DNA of 5,831 nucleotides from Oscillospiraceae bacterium (GTDB lineage: Bacteria; Bacillota_A; Clostridia; Oscillospirales; Oscillospiraceae). Location: positions 1 to 5,831 of the forward strand of contig JAFUES010000082.1 in assembly GCA_017470325.1 (NCBI GenBank), read 5' to 3'. Position numbers and translations under genes: made by a program. Below are positions 1 to 5,831 of this stretch, one piece after another; position 1 is the stretch's first letter; the number at the start of each line of letters is the position of its first letter. The notes beneath the pieces were generated by a model that had not been told where the DNA came from, searched no databases, and worked only from the letters and a program-made list of their open reading frames with translations.

Positions 1-223
1 AGTGCTGAAGGGCGACCTGGCCGCCATGAAGAAATCCATGGATGTGAACGAAGTGGGCGGCACGGCGCTGGTGGGCATCAGCAAGCCGGTCATCAAGGCC
101 CATGGCTCCTCCAATGCGGCCAGCTTCTTCGCCGCCATGCGGCAGGCTAAGGCCTTTGCGGAGTCCGGGATCATCGGGGATATCACCGAAAACATCGATT
201 ACATGAAGCTCAAGGCCGAGTAA
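1..223 (+). CDS. plsX: PlsX, phosphate acyltransferase (3' end only)
   Basis: This is the C-terminal 73 codons of PlsX, read from base 2; base 1 is the last base of a cut codon, and the stop is TAA at 221-223. PlsX is a peripheral membrane enzyme that converts acyl-ACP and phosphate to acyl-phosphate, the acyl donor for PlsY in phosphatidic acid synthesis. The fragment carries the conserved family C-terminus: a lysine-rich helix followed by EVGGTALVGISKPVIKAHGSSNA (in two parts, EVGGTALVGISKPVIK and AHGSSNA, the latter at about 98-118), then an alanine-rich helix typical of the PlsX end. The family is usually about 330-345 residues, so roughly three quarters lie upstream of the window. The GTG at base 2 is not a real start. 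rnc follows after 3 nt, so the two genes are almost certainly co-transcribed. No acpP gene lies between them, although one often does in Firmicutes. Confidence 0.95.
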   Translation, partial: VLKGDLAAMKKSMDVNEVGGTALVGISKPVIKAHGSSNAASFFAAMRQAKAFAESGIIGDITENIDYMKLKAE

Positions 224-226
224 ACC

Positions 227-904
227 ATGGGGGATCTTGAGAAAAAAATCGGATATACGTTTCGCAACCGCAGACTTCTGGAAACAGCTCTGACCCACAG
301 CTCCTATGCCAATGAAAGGCATGGCGTGGACTGTGAAAGCTACGAGCGCCTGGAATTTCTGGGGGACTCGATCCTGGGCTTCACCACGGCGGAGTTCCTG
401 TATGCCCATGAGCCGTCCCTGCCCGAGGGCAGCATGACTCGCCTGCGGGCGGAGCTGGTATGTGAGAGCAGCCTGCACAAGGCGGCGCTGGCCCTGGACC
501 TGGGCCGGTATATGCGCCTGGGCAAGGGGGAGGAGCGCAGCGGCGGCCGGGAGCGGCCGTCTATCCTGGCGGATATGGTGGAGGCGATCATCGCCGCCAT
601 GTACCTGGACGCCGGTCTGGAACAGGCCAAGTCCTTTATCATGAGTCGGGTGCTCAAAGACGCGGAGATCAGCGAGGAGCACCGCAGCCAGGACTATAAA
701 ACCGTGCTGCAGGAGCTGGTGCAGCGTAAGGCGGATCAGCATATCGCCTATGAGCTCATCGGCGAGAGCGGCCCGGACCACAACAAGCGCTTCACCTTCC
801 GGGTGAGCATCAACGGCGTCAGCGCCGGCGAAGGCACGGGACGTACCAAAAAGGAGGCCGAGCAGATGGCCGCCAAACAGGCTCTGGAGACCTTGCAGGC
901 ATGA
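227..904 (+). CDS. rnc: Ribonuclease III
   Basis: This is a 225-residue RNase III of normal bacterial length. The enzyme is a cytoplasmic homodimer that cuts double-stranded RNA, including rRNA precursors and structured mRNAs. The N-terminal endonuclease domain (about 1-145) has the family signature YERLEFLGDS at 39-48, with acidic residues E40, E43 and D47, and a second acidic pair D116 and E119 in ILADMVEAI. These align with the Mg-binding and catalytic positions, so the enzyme should be active. A C-terminal double-stranded RNA-binding domain (about 155-225) shows the GPDHNKRF loop at 182-189 and the KKEAEQMAA helix at 208-216. The ATG at 227 gives the usual short N-terminus before the IGYTF motif. 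Only weak purine-rich Shine-Dalgarno candidates (AAGG at 212-215, GAG at 218-220) lie in the end of plsX, so translation may depend on coupling. The stop overlaps the next start. Confidence 0.98.
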   Translation: MGDLEKKIGYTFRNRRLLETALTHSSYANERHGVDCESYERLEFLGDSILGFTTAEFLYAHEPSLPEGSMTRLRAELVCESSLHKAALALDLGRYMRLGKGEERSGGRERPSILADMVEAIIAAMYLDAGLEQAKSFIMSRVLKDAEISEEHRSQDYKTVLQELVQRKADQHIAYELIGESGPDHNKRFTFRVSINGVSAGEGTGRTKKEAEQMAAKQALETLQA

Positions 905-1917
905 GCGCCAGAGAGTCCATCATCCCGGTGTTCGTGCCCCATCTGGGCTGTCCTCACGCCTGTGTGTTCTGCAATCAGAACCGCATTTCCGGCGCGGAGC
1001 AGCCTGCCACAGCGGATACCGTGCGGGAAGCGATCAAACAAGCAGCCGCCTTGCCCCCTATCGGGGCAAAGCGGCAACTGGCGTTTTATGGGGGGAGTTT
1101 TACAGCCATCCCCGTAGCGGAGCAGACGGCTTTGCTTGCCGCCGCCAAGGAAGCGCTGGACAGGGGAGAGATCGATGCGATCCGCCTGTCCACCCGGCCG
1201 GACGCCATCGATGAGACTGTGCTCATGCGGCTGTGGGACTACGGTGTGGAGACCATAGAACTGGGGGCCCAGTCCATGGACGAGCAGGTGCTCCGCCTTT
1301 CCGGGCGAGGCCATACGGCGACGGATGTGGAGCGGGCGTCACGGCTCATCAAAGAAAAAGGCTTCCGCCTGATCCTGCAGATGATGACAGGCCTGCCCGG
1401 CGACGATGACGAGAAAGACATGGAGACGGCCCGGCAGCTGATCGCACTGCAGCCTGACGGGGTGCGGATCTATCCCACCGTCATCGTGCGGGACACGGCG
1501 CTGTATGCGCTGTGGAAAAGCGGACGGTATCGGGAGCACAGTGTGGAGCACGCCGTACGGGTCTGCGCCAAGCTGCTGCCCCTGTTCCAGAGGGCCGGGA
1601 TCCCGGTGATCCGCCTGGGGCTCAATCCCACAGAGGAACTCTCCGGCGGCGCAGCTGTTGCCGGGGCCTATCACCCCGCTCTCGGCGAGCTGGTCAAGAG
1701 CCGGATCCTGTATGAGAAGGCAGAACTTCTTCTGCGAGCGAGCGGCGCTTCCGGCAGGGTGATCCTTGGCGTTGCGCCGGAAAACCTGTCCCAGATGGTG
1801 GGGCAGCATAAGGAGAATGTGCGAAAGCTGTGTAATGTGTTTGGACTGGAGTCTTTGAAAGTCCGACCGGCAGATATAAAAAGCGGGGAAATCTGCGTGA
1901 TTTCCATTGAAAAATAA
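901..1917 (+). CDS. Elp3-like radical SAM protein without acetyltransferase domain
   Basis: This is a 338-residue radical SAM enzyme of unproven function. Near the N-terminus, GCPHACVFCNQ supplies the CX3CX2C motif (C17, C21, C24) for a [4Fe-4S] cluster that cleaves S-adenosylmethionine. Next come FYGGSFTAI (GGSFT at 64-68, the SAM-contacting GGE-like motif), RLSTRPDAI at 95-103, ELGAQSMDEQVL from 120 and LQMMTGLPGDD at 159-169. These are the order and wording of the Elp3 and YhcC type radical SAM core. IYPTVIVRDTALYALWKSGRY, about 190-210, closely resembles the Elp3 segment after the core. Elp3 proper is about 500 residues or more and ends in a GNAT acetyltransferase domain; this protein ends with a short segment instead, so tRNA U34 carboxymethylation by the Elp3 mechanism cannot be assumed. 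The ATG overlaps the rnc stop as ATGA, with GGAGA at 886-890 as a possible ribosome binding site. As I recall, a homologue sits between rnc and smc in other Clostridia. The last codons contain the -35 box of smc. Confidence 0.9.
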   Translation: MSARESIIPVFVPHLGCPHACVFCNQNRISGAEQPATADTVREAIKQAAALPPIGAKRQLAFYGGSFTAIPVAEQTALLAAAKEALDRGEIDAIRLSTRPDAIDETVLMRLWDYGVETIELGAQSMDEQVLRLSGRGHTATDVERASRLIKEKGFRLILQMMTGLPGDDDEKDMETARQLIALQPDGVRIYPTVIVRDTALYALWKSGRYREHSVEHAVRVCAKLLPLFQRAGIPVIRLGLNPTEELSGGAAVAGAYHPALGELVKSRILYEKAELLLRASGASGRVILGVAPENLSQMVGQHKENVRKLCNVFGLESLKVRPADIKSGEICVISIEK

Positions 1918-1935
1918 CAGAAGATACGGTATAAT
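1907..1935 (+). promoter_or_regulatory. Vegetative sigma-A promoter for smc-ftsY
   Basis: TTGAAA at 1907-1912 (5 of 6 matches to the -35 consensus) and TATAAT at 1930-1935 (perfect -10) are separated by exactly 17 nt. There is no extended -10 TG. The -35 lies inside the last three codons of the radical SAM gene and the -10 lies 12 nt past its stop. Transcription would be expected to begin near 1942, giving a leader of about 40 nt before the smc start. The match to consensus in an otherwise GC-rich region makes chance unlikely, but the start point is inferred. Confidence 0.8.
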
Positions 1936-1951
1936 CATTTAGTTATTGCAA

Positions 1952-1990
1952 AAATCCAAATTCTCAGATTGAGGTCAGTCATTTGTATTT
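1952..1990 (+). promoter_or_regulatory. Possible leader hairpin covering smc ribosome binding site and start
   Basis: The leader RNA can fold on itself. TCTCA (1962-1966) pairs with TGAGG (1970-1974) around a 3-nt GAT loop. CAAAT (1957-1961) pairs with ATTTG (1981-1985). After a C1956/U1986 mismatch, AAAT (1952-1955) pairs with ATTT (1987-1990). A 6-nt bulge (1975-1980) remains on the 3' side. If formed, it buries both the Shine-Dalgarno and the TTG start. Most pairs are A-U, so stability is modest, and the function is a guess. Confidence 0.35.
1971..1975 (+). promoter_or_regulatory. Shine-Dalgarno of smc, supports the TTG start
   Basis: GAGGT at 1971-1975 is complementary to the 16S rRNA anti-Shine-Dalgarno and sits 7 nt before the TTG at 1983-1985. 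Its spacing supports TTG as the true start. There is no ATG or GTG in the correct frame nearby, and the next in-frame ATG (residue 48) would remove the Walker A motif. Confidence 0.8.
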
Positions 1991-4900
1991 ACGTGCGTTG
2001 GAGATCCAGGGCTTCAAGTCCTTCCCGGACAAGACCCGGCTCACATTTGAAAAAGACATAACCGCCATCGTCGGCCCCAACGGTTCCGGCAAGTCCAATA
2101 TATCGGACGCCATCCTTTGGGTCATGGGCGAGCAGCGCAGCAAAGCCTTGCGCGGCTCCAAGATGGAGGACGTGATCTTCGGCGGTACCGAGAAGCGAAA
2201 TGCCCTCGGCTTTGCCCAGGTATCGCTGATCATTGACAACTCCGCCCATATTTTCGACTACGAGGGCAGCGAGGTCATGCTCAGCCGCCGTTATTACCGC
2301 AGCGGCGATAGCGAGTATTTCATCAACAAAGAATCCGTCCGCCTCAAGGACATCCACTCCCTCCTGATGGATACCGGCCTGGGGCGTGATGGCTATTCCA
2401 TCATCGGCCAGGGCCGCATCGCGGAGATCGTCTCCAGCCGCAGCACCGACCGCCGCGAGGTTTTTGAAGAGGCGGCGGGCATCTCCCGCTTCCGCTACCG
2501 CAAGGAGGAAGCTGAGCGCAAACTGCAGCGGACCGATGAAAATCTGCTGCGTATCAACGATAAGATCGAAGAACTGGAGCTGCAGGTAGGCCCGCTGCAA
2601 AAGCAGGCGGAGACCGCCAAACGCTATCTGGTGCTGCGCGATCAACTGCGCGTGCAGGAGATCTCCGTCTGGATGGCGACGCTGGACAGGCTGCGTGCAC
2701 AGGCGGACAGCGTTCAGCTGGAGTTTAGCCAGGCGCAGCAGGACCTGGAGCGGGCCAAGGCCTCTCTGGAGGCGCTGTATGCCTCCTCCGGCAGCATCAC
2801 CGAGCGGATGCACCAGAAGGATGTAGAGAGTGAGCAGGCGCGGGAGCGCCTCTCCGCCACAGATGCGGCGGCCGCCGCCTGTGAGTCTGAGGCTGCGGTG
2901 CTGCGGGCCAATGTCCAGAGCAGCACAGAGCAGCTGGAGCGGCTGCGCAGAGATATCGCCGAGCGGGACCGCAGGGCGGAGGAGATCCGTGCCAGCATCG
3001 GTGAGGGCGAGAGCCGCATTGCGGAGATCGAGAAAGAGCTGGCCGCCCTCGCTCAGGAGACGGCTCAGAACAACAATGTACTTGACGGCTGCCGGATGAA
3101 GCTGAAGAACCGGGAAGCCATGGTCGAGCAGTTGAGCCAGCAGGCCACCTCGCTGGAAGTCGAGGGGCGGAGCATGGATTCCCGCATCAACATGCTCAGC
3201 GAAATGGAGAAAGATTACGAGGGATATTCCCGCGCGGTCAAGACCGTGATGCGGGAGGCCCAGCGGGGCAACCTCAAGGGAGTACACGGCCCGGTGGCGA
3301 ACCTGCTTCGGGCGGATGAGGAATGTGCCCTGGCCATTGAAACGGCCCTGGGCGCCGCTGCCCAGAATATCGTGATCGATACCCAAAACGACGGCCGCCA
3401 GGCCATCGAGATGCTCAAGCGTATGGACGCCGGGCGGGCTACTTTCCTGCCGGTGGACACCATTCGCGGCAGCGTCATGAAGGATGCGCCGGAGCGCGAT
3501 CCGGGTTTCGTGGGCATCGCCTATGAACTGGTCCGCTTTGATCCCAGGTATGACCAGATCTTTGCCAATCTTCTGGGGCGGACCGTCGTGGCCGAGACCC
3601 TGGGCGACGCGGTACACATGTCCAAGGCCAACGGCAACAGGCTTCGCATCGTGACTCTGGACGGGCAGATGATTAACGCCGGCGGCTCCATGACCGGCGG
3701 CAGCAGTGCCAGAAACACCGGCATCCTGTCCCGTGCCAATGAGTTGGAAAAGCTGAAGAAGCAGAGAGCACGCAGTGCCGAGCAGGAAAAGAAGTGCGCG
3801 GCCGAATTGGCTCAGGCAAGGTCCGGCGTGGCGGCTGTCCGCTATCAGTTGGATATGGCCCTGGAGGACCAGGCGGAGCTCCGCAGCCGCAGCGCCTCCT
3901 TTGAGGCGGAGTGGAAGACCACGAAGAATTCCGTGCAGCAGTTTACGCTGCTGCTGGAAAGCCTGACCGGAGACAGTGAGACCCAGCAGCGTGCCCTGGA
4001 AGCCGCCGGACGGCAGATCGAGAGCTTCAAGAGCCGCCTGGTTGAAAAAGAACAGCAGCTGACGGAGATCCGGGAAAAAAGCGCCGGGATCCGCGCGGAG
4101 ATCGCGGAAATCAGCCAGAAGAAGCTGGAGCTGGAGGGCAAACGCACCCGGGCGGAGAAAGAGACGCAGGAGCGCAACGCCCAGATCCTGGAGCTGGAGC
4201 GGCAGGCTGCCCGCATCGAGCAGAAGAAGCTGGCCGCAGACCTGGAAGAAAAACAACTGCTGGACAAGCTGTGGGACAACTATGAGCTGAGCCATAGCGC
4301 CGCCGCGGCGGTGCGTCAGCCGGTGGAGAACCTGCAGAAGGCCAACAAAGAGATCCACGATCTGCGTCGCCAGATCAGCGCTCTGGGTACGCCCAATATC
4401 GGCGCTATCGAGGAATATGACCGGGTCAACACCCGCTATCAGTTCCTGTCTGAGCAGCGGGATGACGTGGAGAAGGCCAAGAAAGAACTGGAAGAGATCA
4501 TCGGTGAGATCACCGGAGAGATGAAAGAAGTCTTCCTGACGCGCTTCCAGGAGATCGACAAGTGCTTCCGAGAGACATTCCTGGAGCTGTTCGGCGGCGG
4601 CCGGGCGGCCCTGGCTCTGGAGGATGAGGACAATGTGCTGGAATGCGGCATCGAGATCAAGGCCCAGCCGCCCGGCAAGGCCCTGTCCAATATCAGCCTG
4701 CTCTCCGGCGGTGAGATGGCCTTCGTGGCTATCGCCCTGTACTTTGCCATCCTGAAGGTCCGGCCCACACCTTTCTGTGTAATGGACGAGATCGAGGCTG
4801 CCCTGGACGAGGCCAATGTGACCCGCTTTGCCGAGTACATGCGCCGCATGGCGGACAAGACCCAGTTTTTGGTGATCACCCACCGGCGCGGTACCATGGA

Positions 4901-5000
4901 GGAGGCTGACCTGCTCTATGGAGTCACCATGCAGGAAAAGGGCGTCTCCACCGTGATCGAGCTGGATCTGGAAGAGGCGCAGAAGACGATAGAGGAGTAA
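1983..5000 (+). CDS. smc: Chromosome segregation ATPase SMC, short-armed
   Basis: SMC is the ATPase of the bacterial condensin (with ScpA and ScpB) that organises and separates chromosomes on the nucleoid. The N-terminal head has Walker A GPNGSGKS at 31-38 (K37), LRG with R58 as the likely arginine finger, IGQGRI at 141-146 and FEEAAGI at 161-167. The N-terminal coiled-coil arm is about 168-410. The hinge runs from DYEGYSRAV (411) through GRATFLP (484-490) to GGSMTGG (567-573). The C-terminal arm is about 574-801. The C-terminal head has the joint motif GTPNIG from 802, FGGGRA at 870-875, ABC signature LSGGE at 907-911, Walker B CVMDE with D935 and E936, ALDEAN at 940-945 and H967. Every catalytic element is present. 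Length is 1005 residues, against about 1186 in B. subtilis; the loss is confined to the two arms. It starts at TTG because the usual SMC N-terminus (here MYLRALEIQGFKSF) begins there. ftsY follows after 5 nt. Confidence 0.97.
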   Translation: MYLRALEIQGFKSFPDKTRLTFEKDITAIVGPNGSGKSNISDAILWVMGEQRSKALRGSKMEDVIFGGTEKRNALGFAQVSLIIDNSAHIFDYEGSEVMLSRRYYRSGDSEYFINKESVRLKDIHSLLMDTGLGRDGYSIIGQGRIAEIVSSRSTDRREVFEEAAGISRFRYRKEEAERKLQRTDENLLRINDKIEELELQVGPLQKQAETAKRYLVLRDQLRVQEISVWMATLDRLRAQADSVQLEFSQAQQDLERAKASLEALYASSGSITERMHQKDVESEQARERLSATDAAAAACESEAAVLRANVQSSTEQLERLRRDIAERDRRAEEIRASIGEGESRIAEIEKELAALAQETAQNNNVLDGCRMKLKNREAMVEQLSQQATSLEVEGRSMDSRINMLSEMEKDYEGYSRAVKTVMREAQRGNLKGVHGPVANLLRADEECALAIETALGAAAQNIVIDTQNDGRQAIEMLKRMDAGRATFLPVDTIRGSVMKDAPERDPGFVGIAYELVRFDPRYDQIFANLLGRTVVAETLGDAVHMSKANGNRLRIVTLDGQMINAGGSMTGGSSARNTGILSRANELEKLKKQRARSAEQEKKCAAELAQARSGVAAVRYQLDMALEDQAELRSRSASFEAEWKTTKNSVQQFTLLLESLTGDSETQQRALEAAGRQIESFKSRLVEKEQQLTEIREKSAGIRAEIAEISQKKLELEGKRTRAEKETQERNAQILELERQAARIEQKKLAADLEEKQLLDKLWDNYELSHSAAAAVRQPVENLQKANKEIHDLRRQISALGTPNIGAIEEYDRVNTRYQFLSEQRDDVEKAKKELEEIIGEITGEMKEVFLTRFQEIDKCFRETFLELFGGGRAALALEDEDNVLECGIEIKAQPPGKALSNISLLSGGEMAFVAIALYFAILKVRPTPFCVMDEIEAALDEANVTRFAEYMRRMADKTQFLVITHRRGTMEEADLLYGVTMQEKGVSTVIELDLEEAQKTIEE
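4992..4997 (+). promoter_or_regulatory. Shine-Dalgarno of ftsY inside the end of smc
   Basis: GAGGAG forms the last two sense codons of smc and lies 8 nt before the ATG at 5006. It is a strong ribosome binding site and fixes the ftsY start. The 5-nt gap between the genes suggests joint transcription and possibly coupled translation. Confidence 0.8.
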
Positions 5001-5005
5001 GATCC

Positions 5006-5831
5006 ATGGGATTTTTTGATAAGATCTTTACGGGCCTGAGCAAGACCCGGAACAATCTGGAGGATCTGGAAGAGCTGTTTCAGGACTATGCCCCGGACAA
5101 CGAGGACTTTTATGACGAGCTGGAAGAGCTGCTGGTGCTGTCCGATGTGGGCGCCGCCACAGCGGAGCGGGTGGTCTATCTCATGCGGAAAAAGACCTGG
5201 GAGGATCGCTACCGCCACGGGGACGAGGCACGCAAGGGCTTGATCCAGGTGCTCAGCAAGCTGCTGGACGCGGGAGACACTTCCCTCAAGCTGGGCAGCA
5301 AGCCCTCCGTGATCCTGATGGTCGGCGTCAACGGGGTGGGGAAGACCACCACCATCGGCAAGCTGGCCTCCCAGCTGAAGGCCCAGGGAAAGAACGTGCT
5401 GCTGGTGGCAGGGGACACCTTCCGCGCCGCGGCGGCAGAGCAGCTTGGGATCTGGGCCCAGCGGGCTGGGACGGAGATCGTCCGCCATGAGGAGGGCAGC
5501 GACCCGGCCTCCGTGGTGTATGACGGTATCTGCGCGGCCAAGGCCAGGGGTACGGATGTGATCATCATCGATACCGCCGGACGCCTGCACAACAAGCAGA
5601 ACCTGATGAACGAGCTGAGCAAGATCCGCCGCATCATTGACCGGGAGCTGCCGGAGGCGGATGTGGAGACCCTGATGGTCCTGGACGCCACCACCGGCCA
5701 GAACGGCTTGATCCAGGCCAAGCAGTTTTTGGAGACCTCCGGCCTGACCGGCATTGTGCTGACCAAGCTGGACGGCACGGCGAAGGGCGGCATCGTCTGT
5801 GCCATTGCTAATGAGCTGAAGCTGCCGGTGA
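5006..5831 (+). CDS. ftsY: FtsY, signal recognition particle receptor (3' end missing)
   Basis: This frame is open from ATG 5006 to the window edge (275 codons plus one base), so the gene is cut at its 3' end. FtsY is the membrane-associated SRP receptor GTPase; it binds Ffh and delivers ribosomes making membrane proteins to the translocon. After MGFFDKIFTGLSKTR comes the helical N domain (about 15-95). The GTPase domain shows the P-loop GVNGVGKTTT at 107-116, DTFRAAAAEQL at 137-147, DTAGR at 189-193, LDATTGQNG at 226-234 and TKLDGTAKGG at 253-262. The FtsY-type P-loop and the N-terminus separate it from Ffh, and no M domain could precede it. The family end (a GVGE...DLQPF motif and last helix) is not in view; perhaps 30 residues are missing. 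The N-terminus has no long acidic A domain as in E. coli, which is usual for Firmicutes. Confidence 0.97.
   Translation, partial: MGFFDKIFTGLSKTRNNLEDLEELFQDYAPDNEDFYDELEELLVLSDVGAATAERVVYLMRKKTWEDRYRHGDEARKGLIQVLSKLLDAGDTSLKLGSKPSVILMVGVNGVGKTTTIGKLASQLKAQGKNVLLVAGDTFRAAAAEQLGIWAQRAGTEIVRHEEGSDPASVVYDGICAAKARGTDVIIIDTAGRLHNKQNLMNELSKIRRIIDRELPEADVETLMVLDATTGQNGLIQAKQFLETSGLTGIVLTKLDGTAKGGIVCAIANELKLPV

Noticed and set aside
1855..1880. A second promoter-like pair, TTGAAA (1855-1860) and TATAAA (1875-1880)
   Set aside because: The spacing is only 14 nt, too short for a normal vegetative promoter. The downstream pair with 17-nt spacing is far better.
1339..1938. Minus-strand open frame of 199 codons over the end of the radical SAM gene and the smc promoter
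   Set aside because: It is a shadow of the + strand gene, with no family resemblance and no ribosome binding site that I could identify.
1913..1947. Inverted repeat AATAAC (1913-1918) and GTTATT (1942-1947) flanking the -10 box
   Set aside because: Only 6 bp, A-T rich, with a 23-nt gap. Such a match is likely by chance in this AT-rich gap, and no known operator is recognised.
1918..1982. Possible terminator between the radical SAM gene and smc
   Set aside because: No GC-rich hairpin followed by a T run is present. The only hairpin seen is A-U rich and is not followed by T residues, so read-through into smc is expected.
1989..4883. A 964-codon open frame on the minus strand opposite smc
   Set aside because: Its codons are exact reverse complements of the smc codons, so it stays open simply because smc avoids TTA, CTA and TCA. 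The translation is low-complexity Leu/Gln/Ala/Gly-rich with no recognisable domain, and smc is beyond doubt.
1983..5000. Short SMC explained by a frameshift, internal deletion artefact or wrong start
   Set aside because: The frame is continuous, both head halves and the hinge are complete, and the missing length is split almost equally between the two arms. An assembly error would not readily produce that.
1..5831. A wholly new defence, mobile or biosynthetic system
   Set aside because: All five genes belong to known families in a conserved housekeeping order, and no repeats, integrase, transposase or foreign-composition segment was seen.

Overview
The window is a stretch of a housekeeping gene cluster, all on the + strand and densely packed. 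The order is plsX (3' end only), rnc, an Elp3-like radical SAM gene, smc and ftsY (cut by the right edge). The order rnc-smc-ftsY downstream of plsX is the classical Firmicutes arrangement. The radical SAM gene between rnc and smc, the GC-rich codon usage and the short FtsY N-terminus suggest an anaerobic Firmicute, most likely in Clostridia. Negativicutes is possible. I cannot name a genus.

Layout: bases 1-223 are the last 73 codons of plsX. rnc (227-904) begins 3 nt after the plsX stop. The radical SAM gene (901-1917) overlaps the rnc stop by 4 nt (ATGA). A 65-nt AT-rich gap (1918-1982) is the only intergenic space of note. It holds the leader of smc, and a near-consensus promoter (TTGAAA-N17-TATAAT) lies across the end of the radical SAM gene and the start of this gap. 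smc (1983-5000) starts with TTG. ftsY starts at 5006 and runs off the window at codon 275. No RNA genes, mobile elements, CRISPR arrays or terminators were seen.

The genes serve different basic processes: phospholipid synthesis (PlsX), RNA processing (RNase III), probable RNA or cofactor modification (radical SAM enzyme, unproven), chromosome organisation and segregation (SMC) and co-translational membrane targeting (FtsY). plsX-rnc-radical SAM look like one transcription unit. smc-ftsY probably receives read-through plus its own promoter.

The observation most worth a second look is SMC itself. It is 1005 residues, against about 1186 for Bacillus subtilis SMC. The ATPase head and hinge are complete, and the whole difference comes from two almost equal losses of about 90 residues, one in each coiled-coil arm. 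A second observation is a possible leader hairpin covering both the Shine-Dalgarno and the TTG start of smc. I found no evidence of a wholly new multi-gene system.
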